DNA of 64,000 bases from Flavobacterium eburneipallidum (GCF_027111355.2 NZ_CP114291.2:806001-870000), one strand, 5' to 3'; positions 36,358 through 46,106 are shown, counted from the stretch's first letter. Notes: a model not told the origin generated them from the sequence alone. Program-made: numbers and translations.

Positions 36358-37188
36358 TTAAAGTCCATAAAACCGTTCTGCATTTTTAAACCAAATCATT
36401 TCTTGCTGGTCAATCGGTAATTGTGAAATATAATTTTCGAGGGTTTTTACCACCAATTCATATTCAGAAGCGACCAAGCAAACGGGCCAATCGGAACCAA
36501 ACATAAGCTTTTCGGGAGTGAAGTTTTCGAAAACCACATCCAGATAGGGTTTTAAATCATCGGGCGTCCATGTTTTCCAATTAGCTTCGGTGACCATTCC
36601 AGAAATTTTGCACATTACATTTTCGGCTTTCGACAATTCTATGATATTCTGTTTCCAAGATTGAATTTCGCCTGATTTAATATCGGGTTTAGCAATATGA
36701 TCCAAAACAAAAGCTTGGTCAGGAAAACGATTTGCCAAATCAATAGCAGCGGGCAATTGACGATGAAAAACTAGAATATCATACGTATAATTATGCGTTT
36801 TCAAAGCGGCAATTCCTCGTCTAAAATCATCCCGAAGCATAAAATCATCTGCTTCGCCTTGTACTACGTGTCGGAAACCTTTTAGTTTTTTTTCGGTAGA
36901 AAAGAAATCTAATCGGTCGGCAATATTTTCATTCAATAAATCGACCCAACCTACAACTCCTTTGATGAAATCATTTTGCTTGGCTAAATCTAATAAGAAA
37001 TGAGTTTGTTCCTCGGTTTGATCCGCTTGAACCGCAACACAGCCTTTAAAGTTGTTTTTTTCTAAAACAGGTAAAAGATCTTGAGGCAAAAAATCCCTTT
37101 GAATTCTTTGCATACTTTCGTCAATCCAACTATCTCGAACGGGATCAAATTGCCAAAAATGCTGATGAGAATCAATTCGTTTTGACAT
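36358..37188 (-). CDS. Amidohydrolase family lactonase (L-fuconolactonase-like)
   Basis: A 276-residue TIM-barrel hydrolase of the COG3618 type. The N-terminal metal site DSHQHFW (residues 6-12) and the C-terminal MFGSDWPVC motif (conserved Asp) are both present. The middle has GFRHVVQGEAD and FVLDHIAKPDI, typical of L-fuconolactone hydrolases. In oxidative L-fucose or L-rhamnose breakdown it opens the lactone made by the sugar dehydrogenase. It is third in an operon with an SDR and a zinc alcohol dehydrogenase, 3 bp after the SDR stop. Confidence 0.87.
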   Translation of the reverse strand: MSKRIDSHQHFWQFDPVRDSWIDESMQRIQRDFLPQDLLPVLEKNNFKGCVAVQADQTEEQTHFLLDLAKQNDFIKGVVGWVDLLNENIADRLDFFSTEKKLKGFRHVVQGEADDFMLRDDFRRGIAALKTHNYTYDILVFHRQLPAAIDLANRFPDQAFVLDHIAKPDIKSGEIQSWKQNIIELSKAENVMCKISGMVTEANWKTWTPDDLKPYLDVVFENFTPEKLMFGSDWPVCLVASEYELVVKTLENYISQLPIDQQEMIWFKNAERFYGL

Positions 37189-37191
37189 TTT

Positions 37192-37989
37192 TTAACCTAA
37201 ATCATTAATTAAAGAACGATCCAAATGAACATATCCACCATCTACAAAAACAAATTGCCCTGTAGTGTGTGAAGAACGTTCGGAAATGATGAAAAGAACC
37301 GTGTCAGCAAGTTCTACCGTTTTAGTCATTCTAGCTTCAAACGGAATACTTTTGTTGATTTTTGCCAAAGTCGCTTCGCCATCAGCCAAGGTTTTAATCC
37401 AATCTTCGTAGGCTGGAGTATAACTTTCGGCAATGATTAACGCATTCGAACGGATTCCATATTGAATCAAATCGACCGCCCATTCTCTGGTTAAGCCTAA
37501 AACACCGCCTTTGGCAGCAGCATAACCAGAAGTTCCTCCTTGACCAGTTAAGGCTACTTTAGAACCAACATTTAATATATTTCCTTTGGATTCTTTTAGA
37601 TATGGCAATGCGTATTTGGTCAACAAGAAATAGCTAACCACATTTAGTTTTAGCGATTCCATAAATTCCTCGTAAGAAGCGTCAAGACCTGCGCCATCGT
37701 TTACACCAACATTATTAATAACGGCATCAATTCTTCCGTATTTAGCCACTATTTTTTGTACTGCATTTTCTATTTGAACAGGGTCAGTAACATTGGTTTG
37801 TGCAAAAAAAGCATCGATTCCTCTTTTTTGAAGATTGGCAACATATTCGTGTCCACGGTCATTTCTATCGACCAAAACAGGAATTGCTCCTTCGTCTGCC
37901 AGTCTGTTGATGATGGTTTCTCCAATACTTCCTGCTTTTCCTGCAGAACCCGAAACCACTATAATTTTTCCTTTTAATCCTAAATCCAT
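37192..37989 (-). CDS. SDR family sugar dehydrogenase (L-fucose/L-rhamnose type)
   Basis: A 265-residue short-chain dehydrogenase. The cofactor loop is the variant VSGSAGKAGSIGETI (residues 11-25), and NNVGVNDG and the catalytic YAAAK (SGYAAAKGG) are present, with the Ser in NVGSKVAL. The C-terminal end (GQFVFVDGGYVHLDR) is typical. Given its neighbours it most likely oxidises a deoxy-sugar or its keto-acid product. SDR specificity cannot be read from the sequence. Confidence 0.85.
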   Translation of the reverse strand: MDLGLKGKIIVVSGSAGKAGSIGETIINRLADEGAIPVLVDRNDRGHEYVANLQKRGIDAFFAQTNVTDPVQIENAVQKIVAKYGRIDAVINNVGVNDGAGLDASYEEFMESLKLNVVSYFLLTKYALPYLKESKGNILNVGSKVALTGQGGTSGYAAAKGGVLGLTREWAVDLIQYGIRSNALIIAESYTPAYEDWIKTLADGEATLAKINKSIPFEARMTKTVELADTVLFIISERSSHTTGQFVFVDGGYVHLDRSLINDLG

Positions 37990-38015
37990 TTTGTCTTTTT
38001 TGGGTTAGTTAGTTA

Positions 38016-39029
38016 TTAGTCTAATTCAATAAGTGCCTTGATAACATTATTTTTTGGGTCAATCCATTTGCCGAATTCGCCAATCATATCTTCAAAATTT
38101 GCTCTGTGAGTAATGTATTTGCTTGGGTCTATTTTACCCGCTTTCAAGCATTCGATTACGTATTCGAAATCTTCGGTAGTGGCATTTCTACTACTCATCA
38201 ATGTCGATTCGCGTTTGTGAAATTCAGGATGACTAAAGGCTAATTCTCCTTTTTGCAATCCTACCAATACGAAACGTCCACCGTGTGAAATATAATTGAA
38301 AGCGCTATTCATGACATTTCTATTTCCTGTAGCGTCAATGACAACTGTAGGCATATTTCCGTTGGTGTATTCCTTTAGTTTTTCGACTACGTCTTCCGTC
38401 ATTGGATTGATAATTTCATCCGCACCCAATTCCTCTTTACAGAAATTCAATCGGTATTGATTAATATCCATCGCTATTACTTTCGCACCAGCTATTTTTG
38501 CAAAATTGATTAATCCAATTCCAATTGGTCCAACTCCCATAACTAGAACGGTATCTTTTGCAGTCACAGCTGCTCTGCGAACTCCGTGTGCTGCAATAGC
38601 CAGAGGTTCTACTAGTGCTAATTGGTCGTAATCTAATCCTTGTCCGTGCAGTAAATATTGTTCAGGAACGCTAATGTATTCTGCCATTCCGCCATCAATA
38701 TGTACGCCGAAAACTTTGATATTAGCACAACAATTAGTCAAACCATTGGTACAAGCGATACATTTTCCGCAGTGAAAATAAGGAATAAAAGTTACTTTGT
38801 CGCCTTTTTTGAATCCAGGAGCTTCACCTTCAATGTATTCTGCTGCTAATTCGTGCCCTAAAATTCTAGGATATTCAAAAAAAGGTTGAGTTCCTCCAAA
38901 AGCATGAATATCAGTACCGCAAACTCCAATTTTTCGAATTTTCAACAATACTTCGCCTTCTTTTCGAACAGGCATTTCTTTTTCTTTGATCAAAAACTCT
39001 TGTGGTTTTTCACAAACGATATATTTCAT
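38016..39029 (-). CDS. Zinc-dependent medium-chain alcohol dehydrogenase
   Basis: A 337-residue MDR enzyme. The catalytic zinc ligands are in GVCGTDIHAF and LGHELAAEY. The structural zinc lobe has four cysteines in CGKCIACTNGLTNCC. The NAD-binding fold carries VMGVGPIGIGLI. First gene of the three-gene operon. It may act on L-fuconate or a 2-keto-3-deoxy intermediate, or on lactaldehyde. An operator-like palindrome and a -7 box precede it. Confidence 0.88.
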   Translation of the reverse strand: MKYIVCEKPQEFLIKEKEMPVRKEGEVLLKIRKIGVCGTDIHAFGGTQPFFEYPRILGHELAAEYIEGEAPGFKKGDKVTFIPYFHCGKCIACTNGLTNCCANIKVFGVHIDGGMAEYISVPEQYLLHGQGLDYDQLALVEPLAIAAHGVRRAAVTAKDTVLVMGVGPIGIGLINFAKIAGAKVIAMDINQYRLNFCKEELGADEIINPMTEDVVEKLKEYTNGNMPTVVIDATGNRNVMNSAFNYISHGGRFVLVGLQKGELAFSHPEFHKRESTLMSSRNATTEDFEYVIECLKAGKIDPSKYITHRANFEDMIGEFGKWIDPKNNVIKALIELD

Positions 39030-39440
39030 TTTAATGTATTTTGTTTATTGTTTTTTTGGATATTTTTATTCAAGTGTCAAAATAACACTTACAAATGTAG
39101 TAAATTAATTAAAACTAATGAATAACATTCATGGGTTGGCTGTTATCAAATTGTTTTTGTTTTTGCAAGGCTTTGCAAATTAAATTCTAAAGCAGTATAT
39201 TTACAAAAGAGAGTCGTTTTTTATTGAGAAATTATTTTTAAATGCAATCTATTATTCGACAATCATTCTCATTATACCTTGAAAGTGAAGTATAGCTCTT
39301 GTTCTTTAAATTGATTCTTTAACGAGTATTTAAGCCTTTAGAAGATTTAAAACTATGGGTTAGTACAAATTGAGTAATTTTATTTTTGAAACAGATTGTC
39401 TATTAAAATTTTAGCCCCAAAGCCTGTAAACAAAACATAA
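39030..39440. other. 411-bp divergent intergenic region
   Basis: Besides the operator above, it holds a short palindrome TTTGCAA-4 nt-TTGCAAA (39162-39179) and TATTTTTG (39381-39388), a -7 match for the ABC exporter gene 53 bp before its start. I see no gene; the longest open frames are short and have no coding character. Confidence 0.5.
39072..39099 (-). promoter_or_regulatory. Promoter -7 box with adjoining palindromic operator
   Basis: On the minus strand TACATTTG (39092-39099) is a -7 match. Immediately downstream is AAGTGT-7 nt-ACACTT (39072-39090), a perfect 6-bp palindrome sitting at the expected transcription start. This is a typical place for a sugar-responsive repressor. Confidence 0.55.
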
Positions 39441-41237
39441 ATGATTAAAAAAAAGATACAAAAAGTACTCGTTAAAGCGAATATCAAAAGAGCCATTCTG
39501 TTAACTTGGTCAGTCTCAAAAAAGTTAACTATTCTTACCTTATTTCTTCTTGTACTTGAAAATGTGTTATGGCTTGGTTCCATATACATGTTAAAGCGTC
39601 TCGTAGATATTGTATCAAAAGCTGGTTACACAGAAAAAGGAGAAGAACTAGTAAATACGGTAATAATTGCTGGTGCAATCTCTGTAGGTTATGCTTGTGT
39701 AAGAAGTATTTCTGGATACTTTAGCGAATTACAATCTACTAAAGTGAATCATTTTGTAGATAGAAAAATACACGCACATACACTTTCTCTTGATTATAGT
39801 TTTTATGAAAATCCAGAATATCTTGATGTTTTAAAAAGAGCTCGCGAAGCAGGGATGGACAAGCCTTATGCAGTTGTTAGTTGCGTATTTGATATGGCAA
39901 AAAATGCTATTATGATGGCATCGGTAAGCTATATTTTAATATCTATAGATTGGTTGTTGCTTCCATTACTAACACTTTTTGTCTTACCAATTTTAATTAG
40001 TAAAATATTTTTCTCTAATAAAGACTTTCAACTATATCTTAAAAATACTGGATTAGAGCGACAAGCTTATTATTTGAGCTCATTGATTACTGTTGACACA
40101 TTTGCCAAAGAGATGCGTACATTCTTATTAGGTGATTATATTTTTTCAAAATATATAAAGATTAAAGATTCATTGATTGATGAGCAACTGGCATTAAGTC
40201 GCAAAAGAACTATTAATGAATTGATGACTACGGGTATGGCAACAACCGCCTTCTTTAGTGTTACAACTTATATTCTTTTCGGAACATTAAGTGGTAAAAC
40301 TAGCGTAGGAGATGTAGCAGTTTTTCTCGTTATCTTCCCACAATCCTACACCATTATGCAAGCTCTTGTGTCGGCTATTACTAATTTGTATCACAACAAT
40401 ATGTATGTTTCCAATATCTTTAAACTTTTTGATTTGGAGCCATCAGTAGAAAACAGGACATCTTTAGAATCGTTTAACGAAGAAGAAGAAAATGGAGAAT
40501 TGATAATTGACAATGTTTCATTTCAATATCCGTCTAGTAAAGAATTTGCAATTCAAAATGTTTCACTCAAAATACCAGCTGGAAAAATTGTTGCTCTAGT
40601 AGGTTTGAACGGAGCAGGTAAAACTACATTAATTAAATTGATGTGTAAGCTTTATGAACCTACACAAGGAGCCATATTTTTTGGCGGACATGATATTAAA
40701 AACTATAGTTCTTCTCAATACAGAAAAAAAATAAGTGTTGTTTTTCAGGATTTTGTAAAATACAATTTAACTGTAAATGAAAATATTTGGTTCGGAAACA
40801 TTCACCACGAGCCATCCTATGAGGCTATAACCAAAGCTGCCATTAATGCTGGAGCGGCTAATTTTATTGATGATTTCCCTAATAAATATGATACTGTTCT
40901 GGGTAAATTATTTGATGATGGTCATGAAATAAGTATTGGACAATGGCAAAAAATTGCTATTGCAAGAGCATTTTACGGCGACTCTGATCTTGTTATTTTA
41001 GACGAAGCCACCAGTGCTCTTGATGCAATAGCCGAAGCAGAATTGTTTAAATCATTTCGCTCTAGAATAGGAAATAGATCGGCATTAGTCATTAGTCATC
41101 GTTTATCTACAATTAAACAAGCGGACTTTATATATGTACTTTCAAACAAAGGAATTACCGAATCAGGTACTCACGAAGAACTTATTAAACTAAAAGGAAA
41201 ATATGCTTCACTTTATGAAAGTGATTCAGAATTATAA
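39441..41237 (+). CDS. ABC exporter, fused membrane and ATPase domains
   Basis: A 598-residue half-transporter. Residues about 1-330 hold six predicted helices of type I exporter kind, and residues about 355-598 hold the ATPase. Walker A is GLNGAGKTT, Walker B LVILDEATSALDA, and the switch His is in ISHRLST. The signature is ISIGQWQ instead of LSGGQ, a form seen in some peptide and lipid exporters. It should work as a homodimer pumping a lipid-linked or amphipathic product outward. It is first in an operon with a double glycosyltransferase and a UbiA-type enzyme, which points to a glycolipid or prenylated product. Confidence 0.92.
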   Translation: MIKKKIQKVLVKANIKRAILLTWSVSKKLTILTLFLLVLENVLWLGSIYMLKRLVDIVSKAGYTEKGEELVNTVIIAGAISVGYACVRSISGYFSELQSTKVNHFVDRKIHAHTLSLDYSFYENPEYLDVLKRAREAGMDKPYAVVSCVFDMAKNAIMMASVSYILISIDWLLLPLLTLFVLPILISKIFFSNKDFQLYLKNTGLERQAYYLSSLITVDTFAKEMRTFLLGDYIFSKYIKIKDSLIDEQLALSRKRTINELMTTGMATTAFFSVTTYILFGTLSGKTSVGDVAVFLVIFPQSYTIMQALVSAITNLYHNNMYVSNIFKLFDLEPSVENRTSLESFNEEEENGELIIDNVSFQYPSSKEFAIQNVSLKIPAGKIVALVGLNGAGKTTLIKLMCKLYEPTQGAIFFGGHDIKNYSSSQYRKKISVVFQDFVKYNLTVNENIWFGNIHHEPSYEAITKAAINAGAANFIDDFPNKYDTVLGKLFDDGHEISIGQWQKIAIARAFYGDSDLVILDEATSALDAIAEAELFKSFRSRIGNRSALVISHRLSTIKQADFIYVLSNKGITESGTHEELIKLKGKYASLYESDSEL

Positions 41238-41248
41238 CTTGTAATATT

Positions 41249-43318
41249 ATGGCTGAAAGTAAAAAAATTTTAATTGTAACTTGTAGCGAAGGAGATTGGG
41301 GCGGAAGCGAAGAATTATGGGCAAGAATGTTACCTTATCTCATCAATTATGGCTATAGTATTGCAGTATGTAAAGATAAAATCAATTTTGAGCACATTGA
41401 ATTTAAAAAACTCAAATCAATAGGAGTTAATTTACATGAATTAAATCCTTTCTCACTACAGCCCAATTCTAAACATTCAGAAGATACCCTTGAGGCTATG
41501 CTTGATAATGAAAAATTTTCGCTTGTTGTAATTTCGCAAGGCATAAATTTTGATGGTTTAGGACTGGCTTATACCTGTCTTTTAAGAAATATTCCTTATA
41601 TTCTTATTTCTCAAAAAGCAGTTGATTCTTTTTGGCCTCACCACCTTGATCGAGTTGGAATGAGAAATGTGTATATCAATGCTGAAAAAGCTTTCTTTGT
41701 TAGCAAACACAATCTTACGCTAACCGAAGAACAATTTGGCATAAGATTACGTAATGCTCAAGTTATACCAAATCCCATAAAAATTGAACGAAAACCACAA
41801 AATTTTCCAAGTACTGATCAAGGTTATCAACTAGCCTGTATTGGTCGTTTCTTATTAATAGACAAAGGGCAGGATATCTTGATAAGAATAATGGCACAGG
41901 AAAAATGGAAAGAAAGACCTATAAAAGTGTCATTCTTTGGGCAAGGACCTGACAAAGCAGCACTTATGGATCTTGCATCATTATTGGGAGCCAATAATGT
42001 TGAGTTTTTAGACCCACAATATGACATAGAAAAGTTATGGGAAAATTACCATGCGCTAGTATTGCCCTCTCGATTTGAAGGAATGCCACTAGTACTACTT
42101 GAAGCAATGGCTTTAGGTAAAACAGCTATAGTGTCAGATGCAGGCGGTAGTGCCGAGCTTATTGTAGATAGTGTAACAGGTTTTATAGGACAACCCAATA
42201 CTATTGATTTTGAACAAGCCTTGGAGCGTGCTTGGCAAGCACGTGAGGATTGGCCAACTATTGGGCTCGCAGGATTTGAAAAATTAAAAAAATATATGCC
42301 AGAGTTACCCGAGCAAAATCTAGCAGATGAAATAAATCGCATTATAAATCAAGATTCACAGTTGGTTTCAGTTATTATTCCAACATACAATCGTGCTCAT
42401 ATTGTTGAAGATGCAATTATTAGTGTTCTCAATCAAACTTATCCACATGTGCAACTGATTGTAGCGGATGATGGATCAACTGATCAAACCGATGCGCTTA
42501 TGGCAAAGTATCCACAAGTGACTTACATAAAACTGCATAAAAATTCTGGTCAGGCAATGGCAAGAAATGAAGGTTATATTTATGCAAGAGGACATTATGT
42601 AGCTACATTAGATTCTGATGATACTTGGGAGCCTGATTTTCTAAAAACTTGTGTTAATTTAATTAAAGAACATGATTTAGATTTTGTCTTTACAAATTGG
42701 ATGCAAGATATGAAAAACGGTGAATTCATCGATCGTTTTAGTATCTGTAAAGTTCTCGAAAACCACCTTAATGCAACGACCGAGAATACAATTATTTTGG
42801 ATGACAAAGAATTGAGAAAAATATATTTGAGTGGTTGTCCTTCACCTTCGTCTTCATTACTATTCAAAAAATCTTCGTTACGTTCCAACTGGTCTTCAGG
42901 ATTGAAAATTGCCGACGACTGGTGCTTACTTATGGATATTATCTATACAAAACCCAGAAAAGCAGCTTTTACAAGAGATATTTTATGGCGAAAAAAAGTA
43001 GATGGATTTAATATATACGATGGAAGAGAGATGTATGACCTAATGAAGGATCTTTGGACTCACGATCTTAATTTACTTTACGATAGATTCCGAAAATATT
43101 TGACCACCAAGGAAAAAAAGGAAATGCGTACCAATCTTTCTGATAATTACTTGAAATATGCTTACTTTCAAATATGGCATAAAAAACAATATTTAAAAGG
43201 GATAAAAAGTGGTTATACTGCAATTTTATTTAACAAAACTGGAATCTTTAAAGTAATAGTCTATGAAACGAGTGTTAAAGTAAAAAGAGTGATTAAACAT
43301 TTGTTGCGACTAAAATGA
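41249..43318 (+). CDS. Fused GT4-GT2 glycosyltransferase
   Basis: A 689-residue cytoplasmic protein with two catalytic units. Residues about 1-365 are a GT-B, GT4-type enzyme: the N-terminal loop GDWGGSEELW, and the donor-site FEGMPLVLLEAMALGK with its EX7E glutamates. Residues about 372-600 are a GT-A, GT2 enzyme: VSVIIPTYNRAHIVEDAI, VADDGSTDQTD, and the metal-binding LDSDDTW. About 90 residues of helical tail follow. One protein could thus add two sugars in turn. It starts 11 bp after the ABC gene and overlaps the UbiA gene by 4 bases (ATGA). Confidence 0.93.
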   Translation: MAESKKILIVTCSEGDWGGSEELWARMLPYLINYGYSIAVCKDKINFEHIEFKKLKSIGVNLHELNPFSLQPNSKHSEDTLEAMLDNEKFSLVVISQGINFDGLGLAYTCLLRNIPYILISQKAVDSFWPHHLDRVGMRNVYINAEKAFFVSKHNLTLTEEQFGIRLRNAQVIPNPIKIERKPQNFPSTDQGYQLACIGRFLLIDKGQDILIRIMAQEKWKERPIKVSFFGQGPDKAALMDLASLLGANNVEFLDPQYDIEKLWENYHALVLPSRFEGMPLVLLEAMALGKTAIVSDAGGSAELIVDSVTGFIGQPNTIDFEQALERAWQAREDWPTIGLAGFEKLKKYMPELPEQNLADEINRIINQDSQLVSVIIPTYNRAHIVEDAIISVLNQTYPHVQLIVADDGSTDQTDALMAKYPQVTYIKLHKNSGQAMARNEGYIYARGHYVATLDSDDTWEPDFLKTCVNLIKEHDLDFVFTNWMQDMKNGEFIDRFSICKVLENHLNATTENTIILDDKELRKIYLSGCPSPSSSLLFKKSSLRSNWSSGLKIADDWCLLMDIIYTKPRKAAFTRDILWRKKVDGFNIYDGREMYDLMKDLWTHDLNLLYDRFRKYLTTKEKKEMRTNLSDNYLKYAYFQIWHKKQYLKGIKSGYTAILFNKTGIFKVIVYETSVKVKRVIKHLLRLK

Positions 43319-44292
43319 CGAATCTTATAAAAATAATACGCGCTACAGAGTGGTGGGAATATAAATTTCCTCCCATTTTAGTAATACCCTATTTTATTAT
43401 TTTATCTGATACTAATTTAAAATTATCAACAGTAGTTTGCAGTGTGCTATTTATCATAGCAGCACTCGTAGTTGGTGCGATATATGTATCAATACTGAAC
43501 GATATCACTGATATAAAAGAAGATGCTATTGCAGGTAAAAACAACAATATGGCTAAACACAGTCGAGTGAAACAGTTTTTCATCTTGTCAATTCCCATCT
43601 GTTTAGCACTGTCATTTTGTTGGTTTTTAAGAGAAAACAATTTTGCACTTGCTTTTTACGTACTATCCTACGTTTCATTTACGTTGTATTCTGTGCCACC
43701 ATTTCGTCTAAAAAAAAGAGGAGTGCTTGGTCTATTTGCCGATGCGTCAGGTTCACAAATGCTACCCACATTATTCGCAGTCACTTTTGTTTCTCATTAT
43801 TCTCATCATCAATTATCTACTATTGAAATATTGGCTATAGCCGCTTGGTCATTATCCTTTGGTTTGCGGGGCATTCTTTGGCATCAATTCCATGACCTAG
43901 ATAATGATGTGCGCAGTGGCTTATATACCATTGTGCAACGAATGGGAAGAAGAACTACCATAGCTACTGGATTGTTAATTATCACCATTGAATTAATCGC
44001 ATTTTTATGGTTAATGTACGCAATTGGAAACCAGTATTTATACATAGCACTCCTGCTTTATATAATTTATATGCTTTACCGCATTAAAAAAACCGACCTA
44101 GAAATAATCATAATAAAATACACCAGCCCTAATTTTGACATTGTAATGAATGTCTTTTACCAAGTTTTTCTTCCTATTGCGACACTAATTTTAATTTCAA
44201 CAAACCGCCCAGAATTTTTAGGATTAACAGCACTTCATTTGCTTCTTTTTCCAACAGGGTTCTACAGGGTCATTAAGAATATTTTTAATTAG
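43315..44292 (+). CDS. UbiA family prenyltransferase
   Basis: A 325-residue membrane protein with about nine helices. Both acidic motifs that bind prenyl diphosphate via Mg are seen: NDITDIKED (residues about 62-70) and HDLDNDVRSG (about 198-207). UbiA relatives attach prenyl chains to aromatic rings, or, in the DPPR synthase branch, a phosphoribose to a polyprenyl phosphate. The pairing with glycosyltransferases and an exporter makes a sugar-linked lipid plausible. It is last in the operon. No quinone or tetrapyrrole genes are nearby. Substrates are unknown. Confidence 0.88.
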   Translation: MTNLIKIIRATEWWEYKFPPILVIPYFIILSDTNLKLSTVVCSVLFIIAALVVGAIYVSILNDITDIKEDAIAGKNNNMAKHSRVKQFFILSIPICLALSFCWFLRENNFALAFYVLSYVSFTLYSVPPFRLKKRGVLGLFADASGSQMLPTLFAVTFVSHYSHHQLSTIEILAIAAWSLSFGLRGILWHQFHDLDNDVRSGLYTIVQRMGRRTTIATGLLIITIELIAFLWLMYAIGNQYLYIALLLYIIYMLYRIKKTDLEIIIIKYTSPNFDIVMNVFYQVFLPIATLILISTNRPEFLGLTALHLLLFPTGFYRVIKNIFN

Positions 44293-44385
44293 TTGATGAC
44301 TGTTAATAATATTAAAAATAGCAAATAATAATACATTCATAATTAAAACTAATTCACAAATGGCGTTTGATTTGTTTTTAATTTC

Positions 44386-44393
44386 TAAATTTG
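44386..44393 (+). promoter_or_regulatory. -7 promoter element of trxA
   Basis: TAAATTTG matches TAnnTTTG. TTTG copies are found 16 and about 11 bp upstream, so the -33 spacing is not ideal. Confidence 0.5.
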
Positions 44394-44447
44394 TACTCTA
44401 GTTTGAAACAGTAAAAAACAAACTTTAAACTTTTAAATAGATATATT

Positions 44448-44765
44448 ATGGCATTAGCAATAACAGATGCTACTTTTGAAGAAGTAGTTTTGAAAGCAAC
44501 ACAACCAGTAATGGTGGATTTTTGGGCAGCATGGTGTGGTCCATGTAGAATGGTAGGTCCAATCATTGATCAAATTAGTGAAGAATATGCTGGAAAAGTA
44601 GTTGTTGGAAAAGTAGATGTTGACGCAAATCAAGAGTTTGCTGCAAAATACGGAGTGAGAAACATCCCAACGGTATTAGTTTTTCATAACGGAGAAGTAG
44701 TAGGAAAACAAGTTGGAGTTGCTCCTAAACAAACTTATTCTGATAGTTTAGACGCATTATTGTAA
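44448..44765 (+). CDS. trxA: Thioredoxin
   Basis: A 105-residue cytoplasmic thioredoxin of normal length. The active site is WAAWCGPC (Cys30 and Cys33). The cis-proline loop is RNIPTVLVF near residue 75, and the usual buried Asp is in MVDFW. It serves as a general electron donor to reductases. It is a single-gene unit with its own -7 box and terminator. Confidence 0.97.
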   Translation: MALAITDATFEEVVLKATQPVMVDFWAAWCGPCRMVGPIIDQISEEYAGKVVVGKVDVDANQEFAAKYGVRNIPTVLVFHNGEVVGKQVGVAPKQTYSDSLDALL

Positions 44766-44789
44766 TCTGTAAGATTATGATTTATATAG

Positions 44790-44818
44790 AAAGGTTTGGC
44801 GAAAGTCAAGCCTTTTTT
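44790..44818 (+). terminator. Terminator of trxA
   Basis: AAAGGTTTG pairs with CAAGCCTTT (one G-T pair), followed by a T run. Confidence 0.7.
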
Positions 44819-44893
44819 GTTTTCAAAAAGGTTTAGATTTAAGTAATTTATCTTTTAATTTTTAATCATTCAATCTTTTAATACATTTGAGTT

Positions 44894-45820
44894 ATGAAGA
44901 TAGAATCACAATTAGATAAAATTTCCAGTTTTCAGCATCTTGAAATGTTGGCAAACCAAATTGTAGAAGGATTTATTTCAGGTATGCACAAAAGTCCATT
45001 TCATGGTTTTTCTGCTGAATTTGCTGAACACAAAGTGTATAATTTGGGAGAAAGTACAAAGCACATCGATTGGAAATTATTTGCTAAAACAGATCGATTA
45101 TATACCAAGAAATTTGAAGAAGACACCAATTTGCGTTGTCACATCATCATCGATAATTCGTCGTCGATGCATTATCCAAAATTGCAAGACAAGCAACACT
45201 TTTTTCAAAACAAGATTGGATTTTCTGTTCTAGCTTCGGCAGTTTTGATGAATATTCTAAAAAAGCAGCGTGATGCCGTAGGCTTGAGTGTATTTTCGAA
45301 TACCTATGAATATTTTGCTCCCGACAAAGGAAGTGATCGCCATCATCGAATGATTTTGAATGCGCTTGAAAATATTTTGGAAAAACCCAAATTACAAAAG
45401 AACACCGATACAATAACTTTCCTGCACCAAATAGCCGAAAAGATTCATCGACGTTCGATGATAATTTTGTTTACAGATATGTTTCAATCAAGCAATGAAC
45501 AAGCTCTGTTTGATGCTTTGCAACACTTACGACACAATAAGAACAAAGTAGTTTTGTTTCATGTTATTGATAATAAAACTGAGTTAAAATTTGATTTTGA
45601 TAATGCTCCAAGAAAGTTTATCGATGTGGAGACTGGTGATGAAGTAAATCTTTTTGCCGAAAATGTAAAGCAGGAATATGAAAAAGGAATCAATAATTAT
45701 TTCAAAAAAATAGAGCAAACCTGCACGCAGAACAAAATTAAGTACATTCCGGTTAGTGTTGGAGAAAATTTTGAAAAAATTTTAACTGCTTATTTAGTTG
45801 AAAAACAAAACTTTGGGTAA
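44894..45820 (+). CDS. DUF58 domain protein
   Basis: A 308-residue protein with the DUF58 domain: VYNLGESTKHIDWKLFAKTD near residues 53-72, then a von Willebrand A-like part with a MIDAS-type start (IIIDNSSSMHY, residues about 91-101). DUF58 proteins usually sit next to MoxR AAA+ ATPases and are thought to help assemble or regulate membrane complexes. Here no MoxR gene is adjacent. There is no membrane helix or signal peptide. Confidence 0.88.
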   Translation: MKIESQLDKISSFQHLEMLANQIVEGFISGMHKSPFHGFSAEFAEHKVYNLGESTKHIDWKLFAKTDRLYTKKFEEDTNLRCHIIIDNSSSMHYPKLQDKQHFFQNKIGFSVLASAVLMNILKKQRDAVGLSVFSNTYEYFAPDKGSDRHHRMILNALENILEKPKLQKNTDTITFLHQIAEKIHRRSMIILFTDMFQSSNEQALFDALQHLRHNKNKVVLFHVIDNKTELKFDFDNAPRKFIDVETGDEVNLFAENVKQEYEKGINNYFKKIEQTCTQNKIKYIPVSVGENFEKILTAYLVEKQNFG

Positions 45821-45907
45821 CGATTAAAAAAAAGATGAAATATTTTTTCAAAAAACACTTGTAAAAACGAAAATCTAGTGTATCTTTGCCACCGCAATAA
45901 CGCAGTA

Positions 45908-45981
45908 GGTTTGGTAGTTCAGTTGGTTAGAATACATGCCTGTCACGCATGGGGTCGCGGGTTCGAGTCCCGTCCAGACCG
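45908..45981 (+). tRNA. tRNA-Asp (anticodon GUC)
   Basis: The acceptor stem GGTTTGG/CCAGACC contains one G-T pair. The D arm is GTTC-AGTTGGTTA-GAAT. The anticodon stem CATGC/GCATG has loop CTGTCAC (GUC). The T arm is CGGG-TTCGAGT-CCCG. The discriminator is G. CCA is not encoded. Length is 74 nt. Confidence 0.98.
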
Positions 45982-45992
45982 CGAATATTGGG

Positions 45993-46023
45993 AAAGCGAT
46001 TCAGAAATGAATCGCTTTTTTTT
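45993..46023 (+). terminator. Terminator of tRNA-Asp
   Basis: AAAGCGATTCA pairs with TGAATCGCTTT, followed by a T run, 12 bp after the tRNA. Confidence 0.9.
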
Positions 46024-46106
46024 CCGATATAAAGCATTTAAAATAGTTGTGTTGTTTTCGCTACGACTTTGTAACTCGTGGCTCGGTTTAGTAGTTAGAC
46101 CAATGG

